The notes beneath the pieces were generated by a model. That model worked only from the letters and a program-made list of their open reading frames with translations. It was not told the origin of the DNA and made no database searches. Source: Mixophyes australis (Eukaryota > Chordata > Amphibia > Anura > Limnodynastidae). Taken from it: 64,000 nt of DNA. The stretch spans positions 34,316,335 through 34,380,334 of the forward strand of contig JAVHZZ010000003.1 in the NCBI GenBank assembly GCA_036250195.1, written 5' to 3'. Below are positions 21,491 to 33,557 of the stretch, in pieces (the stretch's first letter is position 1; each line of letters opens with the position of its first letter). The position numbers and the translations under genes were made by a program.

Positions 21491-24400
21491 TCGGTGACAG
21501 GGAGGCCGTCCTAGGAGTAAGATTTTCCACTCCCTTCTCCACCTCCAATCCAGACTTCCTAATGACCATCACGTTGGACTCTCCTAGTGGCCCTTTTTTG
21601 ACCTCTGCCTTTGTGGATTCCGGCGCTGCCGGAAATTTCATCTCCGCCACCTTGGCATCACAACTCCAAATTCCGATTCTGGACTTGCCTCAGCCTCTAT
21701 TCTTAACTGCCGTGGATGGAAACCGTGTCTCCAATGGCTCCATCTCCAAGGTTACTGCATCAGTCCGGCTAACGGTAGGGGTCCTGCATTCTGAACTGAT
21801 CGAATTTTTGGTTTTGCCCCAATCCATCAATTCAGTCATCCTAGGTCTGCCATGGCTTAGGTTACATGCACCCCAATTCGATTGGAGTTTAGCTCAGGTC
21901 AGTTCCTGGGGGCCCCAATGCCACAAAAAGTGTTTAAATTGGGTCAGACCCAAGAAGTTATGCATTTCCTCCACAACCCTCCTGGTGCACTCTCCTCCTC
22001 TAGAGGTTCCCGCTCCTTATTTATCATTTTCGGATGTGTTCTCCAAGGCAGCTTCTGAGCTTCTACCTCCTCACCGTCCCTGGGACTGTCCTATTGAGTT
22101 ACTACCAGGGAGGCCCATTCCCAAGGGCAGAATCTACCCTCTTTCTCTTCCTGAGAATCAGGCCATGTCTCTGTATATCGCAGAGAACCTGCAACGTGGA
22201 TTCATCAGAAGATCTACCTCTCCTGCGGGGGCGGGTTTTTTCTTTGTGAAAAAGAAGGACGGTACCTTACGTCCCTGTATCGATTATCGACAGCTTAATG
22301 CCATCACTGTCAAAAACAGATACCCGCTACCCCTCATTTCCGAACTGTTTGACCGAATTAGTGGCTCCAAGATCTTTTCTAAACTTGATTTACGGGGTGC
22401 TTACAATTTGATCCGGATACGCGAGGGCGACGAGTGGAAGACTGCCTTTTGTACTCGCGACGGACACTACGAGTACCTCGTCATGCCCTTTGGATTATGC
22501 AATGCTCCCGCTGTTTTCCAATCGTTTGTCAACGAAATCTTCAGGGACCTCCTCTATAACTCAGTAGTAGTTTACTTGGATGACATATTAATCTTTTCTT
22601 CTGATATCATTACTCATCGGTCTCACGTCTCAGAGGTCCTACTTCGTTTACGGCAAAACAGACTCTTCTGTAAACTGGAGAAATGTAGCTTTGAAGTTCC
22701 TCAGATACCATTCTTGGGGTATATCGTCTCAGGTTCTGGTTTGAAGATGGACCCAGAGAAGGTTTCCGCTATCACCAATTGGCCTCAACCTCAGAGTTTG
22801 AAAGCTATTCAACGCTTCATTGGATTTTCTAACTACTATAGACAATTCATTAATCAATTCTCTACGTTGATTGCACCCATAACGACTCTCACTAGACGAT
22901 CTGCTAACCCAAAGGTTTGGCCCCCGGAGGCCGTTTCTGCTTTCACCTCTCTGAAAGAGGCCTTTTTATCAGCTCCTGTTCTATCCCAACCGGATCAAGA
23001 GAGACCGTTTTTTCTAGAGGTAGATGCATCTGCTGTCGGAGTAGGAGCTGTCCTCTCACAAAGATCCCTCTCGGGGACTTTTCGGCCTTGTGGGTTCTTT
23101 TCTAAGAAATTCTCCTCTGCTGAACGCAACTATGGAATCGGCGATCAAGAATTACTGGCCATTAAACTTGCATTTGAGGAATGGCGTCACCTTCTTGAGG
23201 GGGCAAGACACCCGGTGACAGTCTTTACGGACCACAAAAATCTAACCTTTCTCCGAGAAGCACGCTGTCTAAATCCTCGCCAGGCTAGATGGTCTTCGTT
23301 CTTTGCCCGATTCGATTTTAAACTTACCTTTCGCTCTGGTGCTCAAAATTCTAGGGCAGATGCTCTTTTCGGTCCTTCAATGAATCGGATGACGCTCCTG
23401 CTGCCGAACCTCCCCACATCCTGGAACCTTCCAGTATTGTCGCCTTAACCAGGGCCAAGACTCCTCCAGTTGGTCGCTCCTATCTGGAACCCCATCTTCG
23501 TTTAAAAGCCCTCCGCTGGGCTCATGCTACTAAGTTTGCTGGCCATGCCGGATTCAAGAAATCTTGTTCTCTCCTCTCCCGAAGCTACTGGTGGCCTACT
23601 CTTCGATTGGATCTCAAAGAGTTCATTAAGTCTTGTGTTACTTGTGCCCAAAACAAGATACCTAGAGTCCATCCCTCTGGGCTGCTCCTGCCTTTACCAG
23701 TGCCTGATCGTCCCTGGACTAGTATTTCCATGGATTTTATTACCGATCTCCCGCCCAGTGAAGGGTTCAATACGATTTGGGTGATTGTCGATAGATTCTC
23801 GAAAATGGCCCATTTTGTCCCTCTTAAAGGGCTGCCTTCTGCCCCTAAACTGGCTCAAGTCTTTATCAAAGAGGTGTTCCGGCTCCATGGCTGTCCCCAA
23901 GAGATTATATCCGACCGTGGGGTACAATTCATATCTCGGATTCTGGAGGGCATTCTGTAAGGATCTTGGAATTAACCTAAAGTTCTCCTCGGGTTATCAC
24001 CCACAGACGAATGGCCAGACAGAACGGGTCAATCAGGACCTCGAGATGTTCATCCGCTGCTTCTCCTCCGGCAATCAAGACGACTGGTATAATTTGCTCC
24101 CATGGGCAGAGTTCACACACAACAATCATATACATGACTCCACGAATTCCTCTCCCTTTTTTATTGTCTTTGGTGCCCATCCCATCCTCCCTGATTTCTC
24201 CCATTCCTCAACACCTTCGGTTCCTGCAGCTCATTCTCTGGTTCGAGATCTGGCCAACATCTGGACATCTACTAAGGAAAATTTGTTAAAAGCAACTCAA
24301 CGATATAAGCTAACGGCCGATCGTCACCGTAGAGTCGCCCCCATTATCCATATTGGTGACAAAGTTTGGCTCTCTACACGGAACCTTAGACTTCGGGTAC

Positions 24401-24781
24401 CCTCGATGAAATTTGCTCCACGATTCATTGGGCCATTTCCAGTTATACAAGTCATAAATCCTGTAACTTACAAATTACTCCTTCCCCCCTCTCTGAGAAT
24501 CCACAATTCCTTCCATGTCTCTCTACTAAAACCTTTGGTGCTCAACAGATTCTCCCGCAAGACCTCTCCTCCGCAACCTCTTGTTACTACCACCGGTGAT
24601 GAGTATGAGATCAGCCACATTCTGGATACTCGTAGCACCCATGGACGTCCCCAGTACCTGGTTCACTGGAAAGGTTTCGGACCCGAGGAACGATCGTGGG
24701 TATTTAAGGAGGATCTTCATGCCCCTCGTCTCCTGGCCAAGTTCATCAAGAAACTATCCTCGAGGCCTGCACCTCTTCGAT

Positions 24782-24800
24782 GGAGAGAGGGGGGGGGGTA
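24782..24800 (+). promoter_or_regulatory. Polypurine tract of the sushi-type element
   Basis: A G/A-only run with ten consecutive G ends just before the 3' LTR. This is the expected plus-strand primer site for reverse transcription. Confidence 0.8.
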
Positions 24801-24801
24801 C

Positions 24802-25466
24802 TGTCAGACGCCGTCCCGCACTCTTACCTGGTGCCGGGACGGACGTCTTCTCGATCCCCGCTCGTCCCGTTGCTAGGCAACGGGACGTCACTTCCGGCCA
24901 CAGGAGCCCAGGCGCATGCGCCCGAACATCGCGTCTCGTTGCTAGGCAACGGAGACGCTTGCCAACAGTTCCTGTCGGCGGTCAGATCAGCTGACCGCCG
25001 AGCTCCACTCCACCAATGACAGGGGTGGCGCCTCTATTTAAACTAGACTCTGGCATCACTAGGGTGCCAGAGTATCTAGTCTCCTTACCTGTCTCTAGGC
25101 TTTCCTGTTATATATATATATTTCTCCTGCCTCCTCCTCCGGATTGACCTTTGCCTGTTTTGACTATTCTTTGGATTCTCCCTGGTTCCTGTTCCTTATC
25201 CTGGTTCTGACTCTCGGCTTCCTGACTACCCTCCTGCCTCATCCTTCTGTACCTCGTTGCCTGCACGGATTTGACCTCGGACTGTTTCACGTGACCTCGC
25301 TGGTGGCTACCTGGGAGAACCGCGACCGACACGTCTCAGCGGCTAAGCCCATAACTCCTTGCGGGGTTCCCTGGTGAAAACCTGGGGCGTGGATAGACTC
25401 CGCGCCTCCTTACGTAGCAGCGCTAATACCAGCAGGTAAGGCCATCCAATTACTTTGTTTGTGACA
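24802..25466 (+). repeat. 3' LTR of the sushi-type element
   Basis: It matches the 5' LTR at a constant offset of 4949 over all 665 positions, with one substitution and no indel, which supports a very recent insertion. The palindromes are at 24869-24881 and 24938-24950. Confidence 0.9.
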
Positions 25467-25471
25467 CTGAG

Positions 25472-26419
25472 GTTGTTTGGAGTGAGGGAAATAGATTTAT
25501 TTATTAAATGGGAATACTATTATTGTAATGTTGGGGCTGGAGTGAGGCCTAATTTTATAATGTGGGTGCTATATTGAGTTAACATCGGTGCTGTTTGGAG
25601 TTTTCTAACTTTCATGTACCCATTTTTTTTTTCCAAATAGGGCCCCCAACATTCCAGGATCCAGACAAGCAGCAACTGATCTAAAGACACCAGCAGCCAC
25701 AATTGGTGACAATGACAAGACAGGTAAGAGAGACCAGGACAGTCTGCCAACTGTCCTGAATTTGGTGGGTGACTGTCCCGCTTAGTCAGGATTTGGTCTG
25801 ACTGCAAGGACAGTTGGGAGGTATGTCCTACTTCACATTGTGCTGCTTGTGAAGGCAGAACTGTGTGCACCTAATAGTAGTGCTCACAGTATTGCCTATG
25901 TATTCGTTGAAAATGTGTCTAATAACCATATTACATTATAGGAGCCCCCTGTCTTAAATGCCTAGGGCCCCCTGAGACTAAGTCCAGCTCTGGTTAGCAG
26001 GAGGGAGCAGATAGCTACTCCCAGTCCCTGGATAGGACACAGCCTGCAGAGCAAGCCGAGGAGCTCTAAGTCTCATGAGATTTATTAATCTTGTGAGACT
26101 AAGAGTTTCCCTGCTCACTCTACAGGAAGTTCCCATCCTGATGGATGTCAGCAGCATCAGAAGCATAGATAAGTACAGTGGACTGGGGGTGTTGTAATGT
26201 GCTTCTGGGGTGGAGGGGTGGCATGATAGGGAGGGCCTGATAAATGTAATGTTTTATTATAATGTATGTAATGTATGTATCAATGCCCCATCTTGACCAC
26301 ACCCCCAACATAATGTGGCCACGCCCTTAGCGGCACCCAGTTTTTTTCATGCTCATCAACAGAGATGGGCCTGTATGCTTGAAATGCCAGGGCTGATTTT
26401 AAGTCCCAGTCCGGCCCTG
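25472..26419. other. Right arm of the 8.6-kb hAT element
   Basis: Non-coding. It includes the 'acagttgggaggtatgtcc' repeat segment near 25810 and ends in the terminal inverted repeat. A 116-codon minus-strand frame (25520-25870) overlaps that repeat and shows no domain. Confidence 0.6.
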
Positions 26420-26892
26420 GCCACCACCTATTGAATACGGGCAATAGGACTCCAATATACTATCCCACACTGGCACACAGGCTTCTAGTTCAACAGACTA
26501 GCAAGACCCACACCAGCACACAAAGGGTTAACTCCTCACACCTCCAGACTGTTACACAAGTGTAAATGCAAGCGCACACAGCTTGTTAATCAAATGTATC
26601 AACAAATCACACACTGGTATTCCAAGGGTTAACTTGGTCGAGCTCTTTTCTAAACAGGCTAAAGGATTCGTTAGAGTATCAAGGACGCAACTTATTAAAT
26701 TATAGATTTAATATACAAAAATACAGGGCATACAGATAAAAAGAAAATGAATAACAATTAATTGACATAACAAGCAAAAACAGCTTAAAATAAAAATGGG
26801 TTACATTCAGAATAGCACTTACGTGAGTTGCATAATCTGCGCCCTGGGGAATTGGCTAGGAAGATGGACAGCTTATCAATGTAACTTGATTT

Positions 26893-27748
26893 TGTCACGG
26901 TTCTTAGGAGAACTCGGTAGATGCAGCGAATCTTAGAAGTTCGTACAGTTTGGCACTACTCCAGCAGAGCGTGGAGTCTAACGAGGAGACGGTGTTCACC
27001 AGGAACCGCCGCAGAGCGGTATGGGCTTAGCCGCGTCTACCTCGCAGGTCGAGGTCCCTACTAAGAGCACTGTACGGAAGCCCTTGGGAAGGCTACAGGG
27101 AATAGTACCGTAGGAAGAGAGGTCAATGCTGTGTGTAATGGCAGCGTAGATGCCGGAGATAGGCGTCAGCTCTGCAGGCCACTATGTGGCAGATGAGGCA
27201 GGAGATGAGCGTCAGCTCTGCAGACAAAAGTAGAGAAGATTTCCGGAGATGAGCATCAGCTCTGCAGGCCACTGTGTGGCAGATGAAGTAGATTCAGGAA
27301 GGTGAGCGTCAGCTCTGCAGACCACTATGTGGTGTGGATTTCAGGAAAGTGAGCATCAGCTCTGCAGACAAAAGTAGAGTAGATTTCCGGAGATGAGCGT
27401 CAGCTCTGCAGGCCACTGTGTGGCAGATGAAGTAGATTCAGGAAGGTGAGCGTCAGCTCTGCAGACCACTATGTGGTGTAGATTTCCGGAGAATAAGTGT
27501 CAGCTCTGCAGTCGAGTATAGATGGCAAATGCAGCAAGACACCAGGGAAGCCACTTCTATCACCAGGAGGTGACTCAAAGAACAGGCACTGAAGACAGAG
27601 AGGAGGTGCCCTTTAAACTTGCCGCCAAGGAGAAGGACCAATAAGCAGGAGGCAGAAGAATTAATGCAGCCCAGCGGGAAGCGGAGCGCCGATGAGAGGT
27701 AAGTCTGCCGGGTGTCGGGTGCGCTGCCCGAACACCCGGCGCGTAATA
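26893..27748 (-). mobile_element. Solo gypsy-type LTR with internal minisatellite
   Basis: On the plus strand it begins TGTCACGG and ends GGCGCGTAATA, with GATTT repeated on both sides (26888-26892 and 27749-27753). Words such as 'agcgtggagtcta', 'ttcaccaggaacc' and 'tatgggcttagccgc' match the complement of the end of the sushi-type LTR at about 20395-20450, so it belongs to a related family lying on the minus strand. On that strand 'ttattggtcc' and 'agtttaaagggc' near 27610-27640 would be the promoter. No internal genes remain, so two LTRs have recombined. It splits repeat A copy 2. Confidence 0.8.
27145..27520. repeat. About 50-bp tandem repeat inside the solo LTR
   Basis: Eight or so units share 'gagcgtcagctctgcag' followed by alternating fillers ('gccactgtgtggcagatgaa' or 'acaaaagtagagaagatt'). 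The alternation gives a higher-order unit of about 150 bases that appears twice. Confidence 0.8.
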
Positions 27749-28375
27749 GATTTCCCCAAAATGTCTGTCAGTTTGTTCTTTCAGAACACTGGTTTTTAAG
27801 CAACAAGATATGGGACAGTCTTCACCGAGCAGTGTTTAATGCTAATAGGGGGAAGGGATGTCACCTGGGTGTCACTATACTTTGCTCACAAATATTCCCA
27901 AAGTCTTGACCTGTGGATAATTCTTCACAGATATTTCCCAGAGAAATAACTCCCCCTTCAATAAACGGGTCATAATCTCCCGCACATGTAAATACCAAAC
28001 ATGATGGAATTATGACAATGTGACATAGCTTTTCCAAGGATATGTGATTTTAGCTGTTCACGGATAACCCCCATACCTGTCATTCACAACCCTGGTGTGA
28101 GTTCTGCTCCTCAGTATGGAGTGACACCCAGATTTCCCAAAATATGAACTATGACAACATTTTCCTTTGAATGTCATATTTCTATATACCTGTATAGGCT
28201 TTCACATGCTGCCTACCAGGATCTCCAGCTGTGATTAGCCCCACAAAGTCTATTCAAGTGTCTAAAGCTAACAGTAAGAGATCCTGGAAGCTGATAAAGG
28301 TGGCAGGCTTATCATCTCACACTGGGATGTGCAAAGCCATCACAATTACATCAGACTCTCTGGGGCGTATTCAAT

Positions 28376-30640
28376 TGTTAGCGTTAACGCTAACAAACGA
28401 GCGCTCGAAAAATCTTAGCGTTAATACGGTAATTACTCGCGGAATTGCATTTATTTCATTTTATTTGAATATACGATTTATAGAAGAAAGAGACTTTAGA
28501 GTGACATTGTTACATGTTCTTTCATCTGTTTTGATTATATGATGATAACGTGTTTATCTTACTAACAGCGCCTTGTATACTTTTTTGGTTTTATGTATTG
28601 TTGAATGTAGTGGCATTCTTTGTATATCTAGGCAGAGAGCTAGTAGGGAGCGCTGTGATTGGGAGATCTATTTTATATATATATAACATAATAATGCATT
28701 GAAACTTGTTCTTGTTACATTATTAGGTTGTGTATACATAAGAAAATGCTACGCCTAAAGCTTGCGTCAGGCGTACATACACACATTGATATGTCTGCCG
28801 CACACCTGGCGGAAGTAATAATCTCTCCCAGTTGTTTGCACCACAAGATGTGTCTGGCACTGCAAACAAATGCAAGCACACTTTTGTGTGGATCTTTTCA
28901 TGCTTTTAAAGGTCATAGTTTCATTTCACACAATATTTAATTTTTTAACAACAGAATGAAGAAATTGAACTTTGTTTTCCATTTTCACAAATAACTTTTC
29001 TTTAAAAAAAAGTCAATATATATATTTGTATATACATTTATTGCAAACCAGCGCACATGAAATACATCTTTAAAGGTGTGTAAAACACTTGACAGTACAC
29101 ATAGAGGGGGAAGGGTTTGTATAGCCTACAGTTTTGTTTGCAGCCTCACGGTTAAACAACATCAAGGTGATTCCAAGATACAATATGGACATTCCATTTG
29201 TCTTGTGACTTTGGACAGTGACTACCTTGGCTTACCAGTAAAAAGCAGTACATGAAAAATAGTGCATTCTATGCAAATCAGAGCACAAACTACATGTTTG
29301 GAGACGTGTGTTATGTTTCTCGAGAAGTGAGAGGTTTTAATTTTCCATTGCATGGTTGTAAACTCCCGAGGGCTGTTTAGCCATGTGGCATCCAATAAGA
29401 AAAGTACAAAATAGAGAAACCGACATAGAATACACAGTACAGTATATGGCAAAACAGTATACACAAAAATATATATTTGAAAATAAATAATGCACTTAAC
29501 CATGAATCATTTGGAAAGGTAGGTGGGGTGTGGGGTGGGGAATTGCCGCTGTTATCAGGTCCATCGAAAAACAGCCCCCGGGAAATTCCAGGATGATGTG
29601 TAGAAACTCCACTCTGTATTGTGAGTATTTGTATTCATAACTTTGCTTGGTTATCCTAAAAAGTTCAATATATTAAAAAAAAGGTGCAGCTTTGTGTAAA
29701 AAGTATATACGATAACATATATGAAGCTATCTATTACTATTGGGAATAATAACTGGCTGAGTTAGGAATTTGATTGGCCATAGCAATGTTGGAATCTTCC
29801 TGTCCCTGTGTATACATCGGGCTTACATTTGTAAAATTAGGGAACTGGAGGTAACAGTGTGACCTACAATTGGAGTATGGTTCAGTTGAAAGTGGGTTTA
29901 AAATTACAGTGTTTATTCCTGAACCCATAGAGCAATGCCCTGTAGAACAACTGCTAGCAACAATAGATACTTCAGTAATACAGTTTACAATAAGTTTAAT
30001 GAATAAGTTGGAATCCACCTCAGAGAAGCCACATTGTGCCACCTTTATGGGGGTGCGAGGATAATGAGTGGAGATTTCTGTCAAATCTCTGCCACAAAGT
30101 GCCTCGCAGATGTTCCAAAGACACTTTGCGGCTAATTTAGTCTCCCCCTATGTAAGTAGTCTCCAGGACTGCTTTATATTAAGGGTCCAGATTTCAATAT
30201 CACTAAGCAACTTGAAAACCTGATAGAAAATTGGTAAACTCAACTGTCTGGGTTAAAATTCGACAGGTGTTGACCCTAGTGATTGCTACGAGCAAGCACA
30301 GGGGTTGTGTCTGTTACTTTTTTTGCATGCTCTCCTTTATGGATAAAACCACACCCCACAAGATGCCACACATGTCCCTTGCCATAGGTACATATAAGCA
30401 TTCTGGCCATTGTTCTGCCTCTCTGATCCCGACTACATGTGACCATGACTGGGTTGAGCACTTTAAAGAAAATGTAATGTATTCAGTGTATTTATACTTT
30501 CCTGCTTTATTGTAACATATTTAATGAGTAAAAATGTCTTGCTGTAAATCCTGCTATATTTTGCAATTAAATATCTTTGTGCTTTGGAACCACAACAATC
30601 GCATTGGACAATGTTTGATTTGTAAGAGATAAAATCTCTT
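28376..30640. other. Mostly unassigned
   Basis: At 28375-28450 'ggggcgtattcaattg' followed by 'gttaacgctaac' looks like the end of a foldback MITE with its partner missing. The remainder is AT-rich. Frames at 29222-29503, 29737-30084 and 30231-30515 have no recognisable domain, so I do not call them genes. Confidence 0.4.
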
Positions 30641-30644
30641 TAAT

Positions 30645-30656
30645 AATAGATAGATG

Positions 30657-30690
<34 letters not shown>
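30645..30690. repeat. (GATA)n microsatellite, first
   Basis: About eleven GATA units with one GATG. Confidence 0.9.
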
Positions 30691-31177
30691 CAAACTAGCT
30701 GAAGTACCTGGCATTTCCCGGGTTTAAATCTTCAAGTTATTAAGTTATCAATGAGTTGGATGTTACTTTCAACTTTTTAAAAATAATTAGCAGCTCTTCC
30801 AACACACCCATGAGGTGGCTGCCCAGTGTCATTTTTGTTTTCATATTAAATGTCATCCAAATCAATCCAGTAGAAAGCACAGAACAGTCTCCCAGGGTCA
30901 AAGTTCTGCCCAATATACACCAACAAGAGGTCCAACTGAGACCTTAACCTCCATAAAACCTGGCCAGGAACCAACTGGACCACCTTACATTGGTTTCATC
31001 CCAATTGGTGCAGGGTGTCCAAATGCAGGCTCAGAACAGGCTCCCTAGGTCAAAGTTCTGCCCATCGTACACCAACAGGAGGTCTGACCGAGACCCTAAC
31101 CCCCCTACAACCTGGCCAGGATCTAGGGGTGTCCGAATGCATAACCAGACAGACAAATAGACCAATGACTTTTATAT
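30691..31177. mobile_element. Repeat unit between two GATA arrays, probable retroelement 3' end
   Basis: It contains two tandem, diverged copies of a roughly 150-base unit (starting near 30889 and 31045) with 'aggtcaaagttctgccca', 'acaccaacaggaggtc' and 'cctggccagga'. It ends in 'cagacagacaaatagaccaatgacttttatata', then GATA repeats. Tails of this kind, with a microsatellite start, occur at the 3' ends of non-LTR or Penelope-like elements. The class is uncertain. Confidence 0.4.
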
Positions 31178-31181
31178 ATAA

Positions 31182-31264
<83 letters not shown>
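31178..31264. repeat. (GATA)n microsatellite, second
   Basis: About 21 perfect tetranucleotide units. They are read as repeated Ile-Tyr-Leu-Ser on the minus strand, which explains the open frames there. Confidence 0.95.
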
Positions 31265-31265
<1 letters not shown>

Positions 31266-31956
31266 CTGGAGAGTGCAGAGTATCAATGTATTTTTGTTTA
31301 TACAATGTAAGTCCCATCTCTCTTGCACCCATTATTTTGTTTTTTTTTATATTAATTAATTCCAATTTGTAGCAGGTGAGTTCCAGGTCTCCCATGGCAG
31401 CTAGTGCTTGTGAAAGACTTGCCTTATAAAGCTGTGTGCAGGTAACTCTTTAGCCCAGATATAAAGCATAGCATTGGATCATGTTAGGACTGGACAGAAT
31501 GGGAAGACTTTGGCATTAGTTGGTCAGCTTAACATACATTGCAGTTTGTGGAACTAACATTCCCTGTTTTAATAAAGAAAAGTAGTTAGAACAGCATTAA
31601 TTTATATCTATAGTCCTAGATAACTTATATCCCTGGGTATTTCTTTTGAATTTACTGACATTGAGATGGATATAAGGTTTGCATTCTTTTCAAGGTTACA
31701 TAACAGTCTAAGAGGAAACAAAAATGCTATTTACTAAATATGCAATAATAGATTATTGGATTAACTCTTGGATAAGGATTGAAAGTGTTGATAAAAGAAT
31801 CATCATGGTTCAGTGTCAGTCCATAGCATAACGCACTTGTAATATTCTAATGTACATAGAAAGAGCTGTAATTCTGTGTTTAATTCCTAAATTCTTTTTA
31901 ATTCTGGTCTACAGATCATATATCAGTCTTTATGTCGCCACTTCAACTTCAAAGTG
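31265..31956. other. No feature recognised
   Basis: AT-rich sequence without repeats or convincing frames. Confidence 0.4.
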
Positions 31957-33219
31957 TCCAGATACATACTTACAATGAAGATACTAAGGTGTGTCGGGCT
32001 TTGCTAATATGACTCATACCTAAATAGAACCATGAGATTTGGCCAAACCTGTTAATTATTGAATTGAGGTGTTTCAATCAGACCCGTTGCGAAAGGGGTA
32101 TAAAATCAAGCACCTAGCCATGCAGTCTCCATTTGCAAACATTTGTGATACAAAATGGGTCGTTCTGAAGAGCTCAGTGCCTTCAAGCATGGTATTGTGA
32201 TAGGAGTAAGATTACATTTTATCCCTGCTGGATATTCCATAGTCAAGGTTAAGTGATATTATTATAAAGTGGAAGCATTTAGGAACAACAGTAACTCAGT
32301 CGTGAAGCGGAAGACCACGTAAAATCACAGAGCGGGGTCAATGACTGCTAAAGCGCATGGTGCGTAAAAGTCGCCAACGCTCAGCTGATTCCATAGCTGA
32401 AGAGTTTCGAACTTCCACAGGCATTAAGGTAAGCAGTGCGGTGGGAGCTTAATGGAATGGGTTTCCATGGCAGAGCAGATGCATGCAGCCTCACATCACC
32501 AAGACCAATTTCAAGCGTCGGATGGAGTGGTGTAAAGCACACCGACACTGGACTGTTGAGTAGTGGAAAGGTGTTCTGTGGAGTGACAAATAATGATTCT
32601 CTGTTCGGCAGTCAGATGGGCGAGTCTGGGTTTGGTGGATGCTGGGAGAACGTTACCTGCTTGACTGCATTATGCCAACTGTGAAGTTTGGAGGAGGAGG
32701 GATAACGGTATGGGGCTGTTTTTCATGGTTTGGGCTAGGCCCCTTATCTCCAGTGAAGGGCAATCTTAATGCTTCAGCATACCAAGTCATTTTGGACAAT
32801 GATTCCAATTTCCAACTTTGTGGCAACAGTTTGGGGAAGGCCCTTTTCTATTCCAACATGACTGTGCCCCAGTGCACAAAGCAAGGACTACAAAGACATG
32901 GTTTGATGAGTTCGGTGAGGAAGAATTCGACTAGCACGCCCAGAGCACTGACCTCAACCCCTACGAACACCTTTGGGGTGAACTGGAATGGAGATTACGA
33001 GCCAGGCCTTCTCGTCCAACATCAGTGCCTGACCTCATAAATGCTCTAAAGAATGAATGGACACAAATTCCCACAGAAACACTCCAACATCTTGTGGAAA
33101 GACTTCGGAGAAGAGTGAAAGCTGTTATCTCTGCAAAGGGGGACCAACTCCATATTAAAGTATATATATTGGAATACAATGTCATTACAGTCCCTGTTGG
33201 TCTAATGGTCAGGCATTCG

Positions 33220-33225
<6 letters not shown>
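31957..33225 (+). mobile_element. Tc1-like DNA transposon, decayed
   Basis: The order matches known vertebrate Tc1-like elements: a leader ('gtataaaatcaagcacctag'), a transposase reading and a 3' segment ('tcattacagtccctgttggt', 'taatggtcaggc'). The outer inverted repeats are damaged: 'gtgtccagataca' at the left may be the remains of one end, and a TA microsatellite replaces the right end. The TA run may have grown from the TA target duplication of the transposon. Confidence 0.75.
32155..33156 (+). pseudogene. Tc1-like transposase, inactivated
   Basis: It starts with ATG at 32155 ('MGRSEEL'-type beginning of this family). Recognisable parts are the paired-like DNA-binding region up to about 32430, then 'VKFGGGGITVWGCFSW' at about 32680, 'NASAYQVILD' near 32770, 'HDCAPVHKA'-type residues near 32857, and the catalytic-domain end 'SPDLNPYEHLWG' near 32950, seen across shifted frames. 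Several deletions and frameshifts separate them, and a gap of roughly 100 bases is likely after the start. The full family protein is about 340 residues; the longest frame here is 133. It would have cut and pasted DNA at TA sites. It is clearly dead. Confidence 0.8.

Positions 33226-33259
<34 letters not shown>
33226..33259. repeat. (TA)n microsatellite
   Basis: Sixteen or so TA units between the Tc1 relic and the next element. Confidence 0.9.
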
Positions 33260-33261
<2 letters not shown>

Positions 33262-33364
33262 TATTTTTCGCTCCATAAGAAGAGCTTTTTCCCCCCCAAA
33301 AAGTGTGTGCGTCTTATGGAGCGAATACTGCTGGCAAGACGCTACCATGACACGCCAGCCGGGG

Positions 33365-33557
33365 CAGTGGCGGATCCAGGGGGGGCGATCGGGGAAGGGA
33401 CTTGCTCCTGATGGCTGCACAGTATGTGCAGGTCCGTTCGGCAGTGACAGTGTGCTGCCCGGCTGCTCTGATTGTGTTTTAAACACAATCAGAGCAGCCA
33501 GGCCAGCACACTGTCACTGCCGAGCGGACCTGCACATAGTGTGCAGCCGTAGATGTT
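33365..33557. mobile_element. hAT-type MITE fragment, same family as 2076
   Basis: It begins CAGTGGCGGATCCAGG and shares the central palindrome 'acacaatcagagcagcc' and flanking words with the complete copy at 2076-2388. The right terminal repeat is missing, and parts of the arms near 33392-33400 are deleted. Confidence 0.75.

Larger units (their letters stand above)
21466..24876 (+). pseudogene. Pol of the sushi-type element, two indels
   Basis: Read in the -1 frame from the slippery site. Protease: DSGAAGNF near 21616. Reverse transcriptase: about 22190-22800 with the YLDD box at about 22573. RNase H: about 23005-23360, starting 'EVDASAVGVGA'. Integrase: a His/His/Cys/Cys zinc finger near 23520-23650, then catalytic Asp (about 23734), Asp (about 23914) and Glu (about 24022), all present. 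A chromodomain at about 24604-24720 ('HILDTR...YLVHWKGFG') would target integration to marked chromatin. The frame changes at about 23365 (apparent loss of one base after RNase H) and returns at about 23940 (apparent gain of one base inside integrase). The two cancel but garble the interval between only if read straight through. Apart from these I see no stops. Sequencing error is possible for both. Confidence 0.85.
19853..25466 (+). mobile_element. Sushi-type Ty3/gypsy chromovirus, young, nearly intact
   Basis: This is a 5.6-kb LTR retrotransposon with 665-bp LTRs that differ at one position (G at 19949, C at 24898). The 5-bp duplication CTGAG flanks it (19848-19852 and 25467-25471). Gene order is gag, protease, reverse transcriptase, RNase H, integrase, chromodomain. 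The gag zinc knuckle, the -1 frameshift site and the chromodomain place it with the vertebrate sushi-ichi group, the lineage from which PEG10 and RTL genes of mammals were domesticated. It lies inside the 8.6-kb hAT element. Two indels break pol, so this copy is probably not autonomous despite its youth. Confidence 0.9.
17843..26419. mobile_element. hAT-type element, 8.6 kb, composite
   Basis: It begins CAGGGCCGGACTGGCC and ends CCCAGTCCGGCCCTG, so the termini are inverted repeats. The 8-bp sequence GCCACCAC lies on both sides (17835-17842 and 26420-26427), as in hAT transposition. Removing the nested gypsy element and its 5-bp duplication leaves about 2.96 kb, mostly G-rich tandem repeats plus a left arm and a right arm. 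The left arm holds the palindrome 'gtcatgacg...cgtcatgac' (17971-17994). There is no transposase frame, so it is non-autonomous and needed a hAT transposase supplied elsewhere. It lies inside repeat A copy 2. Confidence 0.85.
17640..28375. repeat. Repeat A, copy 2, split by two insertions
   Basis: The copy survives in three pieces: 17640-17834, 26428-26892 and 27754-28375. Read together they follow copy 1 in order. The first gap is the hAT-type element 17843-26419, and the second is the solo LTR 26893-27748. Each gap is bounded by its own target duplication (GCCACCAC and GATTT). That shows both are later insertions into one repeat copy. Confidence 0.75.

Noticed and set aside
31050..31395. 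Minus-strand frames with Ile-Tyr-Leu-Ser repeats
   Set aside because: Direct reading of the GATA microsatellite.
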